From Gemmatimonadota bacterium (GTDB lineage: Bacteria; Gemmatimonadota; Gemmatimonadetes; Gemmatimonadales; GWC2-71-9), in NCBI GenBank assembly GCA_016180765.1, contig JACPAP010000021.1:1-8987 (forward strand): DNA of 8,987 nucleotides. Direction: 5' to 3'. This document shows, in pieces, positions 5,822 through 8,987 of the stretch; the stretch's first letter is position 1, and each line of letters starts with the position of its first letter. The position numbers and the translations under genes were made by a program. The notes under the pieces were generated by a model. That model saw only the letters and a list, made by a program, of their open reading frames with translations, searched no databases and had not been told where the DNA came from.

Positions 5822-6699
5822 ACATTGGTCGTGTCGACCGAGACGTGCCCCAGCCACGCGCGGATGGTGTTGATGTCGACGCCGGCGCGCAGCAGGTGCG
5901 TGGCCGTCGTGTGCCGGATGGTATGGGGGCTGAGGCGCTTGTGCTGAAGGCTCGGCAGCTCACGCGCGACGGAGCGGCCATAGCGGGCGACGAGATCATG
6001 GACACCGTAGCGGGTCATCGCTTGCCCGCGCCGGTTCACGAAGACGGGCGCAGTCGTCGGGCGATCACCGATCAGCGTCTGGAGGACACCGGCCGTGCTG
6101 GCCCAGAGCGGACAACGGCGGACCTTCGATCCCTTGCCGCTCAAGCGCACCGATGCGCGGTGCAGGTCGTGTAGATCGAGGTCGCCGACGGTCACGCCGA
6201 CCGCCTCGCTCGCCCGCGCGCCGGAGTTGTACAGGAAGAGCAGCAACGCGTGGTCGCGAAAGCCCTGTCGGATGCGACGGTCCGGCGCCGCGAGCAGGGC
6301 ATCGATCTCTGGTTTCTCGAGATAGCAAACTCCCTCGTACGGGGCCTTCTTGAACGGGATGCTGCAGATCTCGCCGCACCAGGGCAGGTGCTCGGGGCTG
6401 CGGGTGCCGATGAAGCGGGCGAGCGAGTGGAGTGCGGCCAGTCGCTGGTTGCGGGTCGTGATGCGGCAGGCGCGGGTCTGTTCGAGGTGGTGCAGAAACT
6501 GCCGGATAGCGACAGCCGTCAGATCGCCGATGCGCAGCCGCTCCACCGGGGTGTGCGTGGCGCGGGCGATGAACGGGATCAGCAAGGTCAAGGTATCGCG
6601 ATAGCTGCGGCGGGTGTTCTCCGCGCAGTGGCGTTCGCCCACCAGATACTCGAGCAAGAAGCGGCGGACCCAAGGACCGAGCACATCCGGATTAGTCAT
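5695..6699 (-). CDS. ritC: RIT element tyrosine recombinase RitC, 334 aa
   Basis: Third gene of the recombinase trio. It starts at ATG 6699 with GGAGG six bases upstream, and overlaps the end of ritB by 8 bases (ATGACTAA), so translation is coupled. The N-terminal SAM-like core-binding domain is about residues 8-105 (FLLEYLVGERHCAENTRRSY). The catalytic domain is about 125-300: SGARASEAVGV with R162, K189 in LSGKGSKVR, HTIRHTTATHLL with H259 and R262, WLGH with H285, and the nucleophile Y294 in TTNVYAEID. A C-terminal tail of about 40 residues follows. It is of the XerC/D type, and all catalytic residues are present. The stop TAG is at 5697-5695, next to the left-end octamer array. Its individual role within the trio is unknown. 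Confidence 0.88.
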   Translation of the reverse strand: MTNPDVLGPWVRRFLLEYLVGERHCAENTRRSYRDTLTLLIPFIARATHTPVERLRIGDLTAVAIRQFLHHLEQTRACRITTRNQRLAALHSLARFIGTRSPEHLPWCGEICSIPFKKAPYEGVCYLEKPEIDALLAAPDRRIRQGFRDHALLLFLYNSGARASEAVGVTVGDLDLHDLHRASVRLSGKGSKVRRCPLWASTAGVLQTLIGDRPTTAPVFVNRRGQAMTRYGVHDLVARYGRSVARELPSLQHKRLSPHTIRHTTATHLLRAGVDINTIRAWLGHVSVDTTNVYAEIDLETKAKALEKCAILPDRRGPPIWKDHRDLLVFLKSL

Positions 6700-7609
6700 G
6701 ACTGACCTCCACGTGAGCGTAGGTCTCGAAGCGTCGGCTGGCCTGGTCGAGCAGCTCCGGGGTCATCGTGAGATAGCGCTGGGTACACGCCAGCCGCGCG
6801 TGGCCCAGATAGGTCGACAGTTGCGGTAAGCACCGCTGGACATCGGCCCCTTCGCGGTACCACGCCAGTAGCCGATGGACGGCGAAGGTATGCCGGAGGT
6901 CGTGCAGGCGGCCGCGCACCCCCACCCGCGCGCACAAGGACGTGAACGTGTGCCGCAGGGTGTAGTGTGGAAGGGGCCGGCCCGCGAGGTTGACGAAGCA
7001 CGCGGTCAGCCCACGACCTCGGACGGCCGGTACCGTGTCGAGGTACCCGGTGAGGACGCGGGTGAGGCGGGGGCCGATCGGCAGGTGGCGGGACTTATAG
7101 AATTTCGCCTCGCGGATCAGGATCATCCCCGCACGCAGGTCGACGTCCTCTCGTCGGAGGGCCAGCGCTTCCCCGACACGGAGGCCGGTGCCGTACAGAA
7201 GCAGGAGCACGGCGCGCAACGTCGGCGCGGCGATGGTGCAGCGCGGCCGAGCCTGATGCGCCTCGACGGCGCCCAGCAGCCGCTGCAGCTCCTCCAGGGA
7301 GTAGATGTGCGGGACAAAGGTCTCCGTCACCCGTGGGACGGCAGTGGGCACGGGCGAGCGGGCGACGAGTCCGCGCGTGATCGCATGTTGATAGAAGCGA
7401 CGCAAGGCGCGGTGTTTCATGAGCCAGGTCGAGGTGACCCGGTGGCGGGGCTGCAAGAAGGCGACGACGACCTCGGGGGAGATCGCCGCGAGATCGACCT
7501 CCCCCGCATGTCGGTGGAACGCCTTCAGCATGGCCTCGTCAACCTGAAACCGCATGCCGAGCGCCCGGTTGAGGTCGGTGTAACGGGCGATCGCGTTTGC
7601 GAGCATCAC
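6692..7609 (-). CDS. ritB: RIT element tyrosine recombinase RitB, 305 aa
   Basis: Second gene of the trio. The 5' end reads GTGATG: either GTG 7609 or the in-frame ATG 7606 can start it, and the ritA stop TGA is embedded in the same bases. GGGAGG lies 6 bases before the GTG and 9 before the ATG. The N-terminal domain is about 1-85 (LGMRFQVDEAMLKAFHRHAG), and the catalytic domain about 100-285. Key residues are R144 (GTGLRVGEALAL), K169 (IREAKFYKSRHLPIG), H236 and R239 (LHDLRHTFAVHRLL), H270 (STYLGH) and Y279 (CTQRYLTMTPELL). It is more compact than RitA and RitC. The set is complete, so catalysis is expected. The three proteins probably act together on the element ends, as the shared operon and overlapping frames suggest. 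Confidence 0.88.
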   Translation of the reverse strand: MMLANAIARYTDLNRALGMRFQVDEAMLKAFHRHAGEVDLAAISPEVVVAFLQPRHRVTSTWLMKHRALRRFYQHAITRGLVARSPVPTAVPRVTETFVPHIYSLEELQRLLGAVEAHQARPRCTIAAPTLRAVLLLLYGTGLRVGEALALRREDVDLRAGMILIREAKFYKSRHLPIGPRLTRVLTGYLDTVPAVRGRGLTACFVNLAGRPLPHYTLRHTFTSLCARVGVRGRLHDLRHTFAVHRLLAWYREGADVQRCLPQLSTYLGHARLACTQRYLTMTPELLDQASRRFETYAHVEVSHD

Positions 7610-8853
7610 AGGACACCTCCCAGATCGAAGCGGGCCACCTCCCGCAGGCTTGGGAGATCGACCTTGGCATAGACGGCGGTGGCGTCGGCGCTACGATGAC
7701 CCAAGTGACCGCCGATGTCCTGGAACGACAGCCCTTGGCTCAGTAACCGCGTGGCACACGCATGGCGGAGCGCGTGCGGACCGTAGTGCCGAAGCGGAAG
7801 TCCCCCGGTCGAGAGCACTGGCCTTACCAAGTGGTAGAAGCCGCTGGGCGACAGCGGGCGGTGGGGAGCCTGCAAGGTGAGAAAGACCTCGCGCCAGCCG
7901 CTCCGCGGGCGGACCTCCGCCACGTAGCGAGCGAGCGCGGCCCCCGCCTCGCAGGACAACGGGTACGTTTGGACATCGTGGCGCTTGACGCGCCGGATGC
8001 GGATCAGTTCTTGCTCCCAGTCAATGTCCTCCAGGGTCAGGTGGGCGACTTCGCCAACGCGAAAGCCATAGGTGGCAAAGAGCCACAGGCCGGCCGCCCG
8101 ACGAATGTCGGCGGGGCGATCCGACGCGCGCGACAGAATGGCCTGCACCTCGGCCCATGGCGGACCCGCCGGCAACACCTCCCCGTGGTAGAGCCGCGGT
8201 CCGGTGATGGCGGCGGCGATGCCGGGGCAACAGTGCCCTGCGCATTCGGCGTAGCGAAAGAACGCTCGGAGTGCTTGGACGGCCACGGCCAGCGATCGTC
8301 GGCTCCACGTGGTCCGGCCCTTGGCCATCAAGAAGTCGTCGACGTCGTGAATCCCGACGTCAGCAAAGGCGCGTCCCTGCGGCCAATACCACGCAAGAAA
8401 GGTCTTCGTTTTCCAGCCGTGGGACCGGATCGATGCGGACGCCAGCCCCTGGTCATCACGCATGTAGGCGGTGAAGCCGTCGAGCAGCGCCTGGTACGGC
8501 GGGGCGGCCACCGGTGCCGGTGCTTGCAGGCGCCCCAAGAACCGGAGCCACTGGGTCGCCCAGTAGCGAAAATTCCGGATGGAGATCGCGGCCTTTGCGC
8601 TGCGGTGACGACGTATCTGCTGCATCGCCCACTGCTTCGCCGCGACATCGACCGCCACCGGGGCCACCGGGCCATCGTCGGCGAGTTCGAGCTGTCGAAC
8701 GACCACCACGAGTTCGCAGGCGACGTCGTGGAGTGAACTGCGCGCGTATCCTAGGTCCTTAAGATGGTGCAGGAATCGTCGTCGTTCTTCGGCAAGGGGG
8801 GTTGTGCGCTGGCGGGCGAGCGCGATGGGACCGGGGAAAAGTTCTTCAAACAT
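7606..8853 (-). CDS. ritA: RIT element tyrosine recombinase RitA, 415 aa
   Basis: First and largest gene of the trio. It starts at ATG 8853 with AAGGAG about 9 bases upstream. Residues 1-110 are an N-terminal extension with arginine-rich helices; 115-205 form a core-binding domain (LLDGFTAYMRDDQGLASASI). The catalytic domain is about 230-400: R265 (TYGFRVGEVAHL), K290 (IRRVKRHD), H360 and R363 (HALRHACATRLL), H386 (GGHLGH) and the nucleophile Y395 (ATAVYAKVDL). It ends LGGVL, with its stop overlapping the ritB start. The reading frame begins about 100 bases inside the right inverted repeat, so its promoter must lie within the element end, where the recombinase-binding octamers also are; autoregulation is therefore plausible. 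Confidence 0.9.
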   Translation of the reverse strand: MFEELFPGPIALARQRTTPLAEERRRFLHHLKDLGYARSSLHDVACELVVVVRQLELADDGPVAPVAVDVAAKQWAMQQIRRHRSAKAAISIRNFRYWATQWLRFLGRLQAPAPVAAPPYQALLDGFTAYMRDDQGLASASIRSHGWKTKTFLAWYWPQGRAFADVGIHDVDDFLMAKGRTTWSRRSLAVAVQALRAFFRYAECAGHCCPGIAAAITGPRLYHGEVLPAGPPWAEVQAILSRASDRPADIRRAAGLWLFATYGFRVGEVAHLTLEDIDWEQELIRIRRVKRHDVQTYPLSCEAGAALARYVAEVRPRSGWREVFLTLQAPHRPLSPSGFYHLVRPVLSTGGLPLRHYGPHALRHACATRLLSQGLSFQDIGGHLGHRSADATAVYAKVDLPSLREVARFDLGGVL

Positions 8854-8883
8854 GGTCGGACTCCTTTTCTGAGGAATCCGCGT

Positions 8884-8906
8884 ATTCTATCGCCTTCCTT
8901 ATGTGG
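8884..8906 (-). promoter_or_regulatory. Possible rit operon promoter overlapping the inner right octamer
   Basis: On the minus strand TAGAAT (8889-8884) is one base from the -10 consensus and lies about 31 bases before the ritA ATG, leaving room for a short leader with the ribosome-binding site. No good -35 is at 17 bp; TTGATC (8916-8911) is 21 bp away, which is too far. The inner octamer (8899-8906) lies in the spacer position. Weak call. Confidence 0.28.
8899..8906 (+). repeat. Inner inverted octamer of the right RIT end
   Basis: TTATGTGG here is inverted relative to the two octamers of the right terminal repeat (CCACATAA at 8957-8964 and 8974-8981). The gap 8907-8956 is exactly 50 bp, the same as at the left end, although the spacer sequence is different and AT-richer. 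The adjacent TTGATCAA (8909-8916) is an 8-bp palindrome. Confidence 0.75.
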
Positions 8907-8956
8907 CCTTGATCAATCAATCCTCTAATGAGAATCAAGAGCTTGCAGCGCCGTCA

Positions 8957-8987
8957 CCACATAACCGCCACGACCACATAAATCATC
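8957..8987 (-). repeat. RIT right terminal inverted repeat (31 bp)
   Basis: Perfect reverse complement of 5599-5629, carrying CCACATAA at 8957-8964 and 8974-8981 and ending in AAATCATC at the last base of the window. Because the sequence stops here, the true end of the repeat and the host junction cannot be located. Confidence 0.9.

Larger units (their letters stand above)
5599..8987 (-). mobile_element. RIT (recombinase in trio) element inserted in intI
   Basis: Three tyrosine recombinase genes lie in the same direction with overlapping ends (ritA 8853-7606, ritB 7609-6692, ritC 6699-5695). They are bounded by a 31-bp perfect terminal inverted repeat (5599-5629 and 8957-8987), about 3.39 kb in all. 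Three tandem, overlapping and distinct recombinase genes between inverted repeats is the defining layout of RIT elements. All three proteins keep a complete R-K-H-R-H-Y set, so the element looks intact. There are no cargo genes. The left junction is in the catalytic tyrosine codon region of intI. The window ends on the last base of the right repeat, so the right junction, any target duplication and the rest of intI are not visible, and the repeat could be longer than 31 bp. Confidence 0.9.

Noticed and set aside
6692..8853. Frameshifted pieces of one recombinase
   Set aside because: Each of the three frames carries its own full catalytic set and N-terminal domain, so they are separate genes.
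5599..8987. Simple insertion sequence with a DDE transposase
   Set aside because: All three genes have tyrosine recombinase motifs (R-K-H-R-H-Y) and no DDE or HUH transposase is present.

Overview
The window is a GC-rich bacterial chromosomal fragment. Its Tat-exported glycosylasparaginase, GTG starts and integron integrase would fit an environmental phylum such as Gemmatimonadota, but nothing here proves the taxon. No rRNA, tRNA or CRISPR is visible.

Layout. (1) Positions 1-1105, minus strand: the N-terminal 368 residues of a Tat-exported N4-(beta-N-acetylglucosaminyl)-L-asparaginase family protein; the gene runs off the left edge. (2) 1106-1460: a divergent intergenic region with a GC-rich repeat present as two direct copies and one inverted copy. 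(3) 1461-3978, plus strand: a tight two-gene unit of a ParB/sulfiredoxin-fold protein and, 4 bases later, a Bergerat-fold (GHKL) ATPase with MORC/Hsp90-like features. (4) 3979-4699: about 720 bases without a convincing gene, containing a 115-base imperfect palindrome. (5) 4700-5608, plus strand: an integron integrase gene (intI) with all catalytic residues, interrupted immediately after the catalytic tyrosine codon. (6) 5599-8987: a RIT (recombinase in trio) element, in which three tyrosine recombinase genes on the minus strand (ritA, ritB, ritC) overlap like an operon and are bounded by a 31-bp perfect terminal inverted repeat.

The most notable content is the RIT element and its target. One site-specific recombinase system has inserted in the active-site tyrosine codon of another, the integron integrase, leaving the tyrosine but replacing the normal C-terminal tail with element-derived residues. 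The outermost bases of both element ends resemble the intI sequence encoding (T)-M-I-Y. Both ends also carry the octamer TTATGTGG three times with identical geometry: two direct copies with a 17-bp period, then a third, inverted, exactly 50 bp further in. The 50-bp spacers are not conserved in sequence. This looks like a defined recombinase-binding array for the three Rit proteins. The second point of interest is the ParB-like/GHKL ATPase pair, whose function cannot be read from sequence but whose tight coupling suggests a joint DNA-related role.

The window stops on the last base of the right inverted repeat, so the downstream host junction and the missing end of intI cannot be seen.
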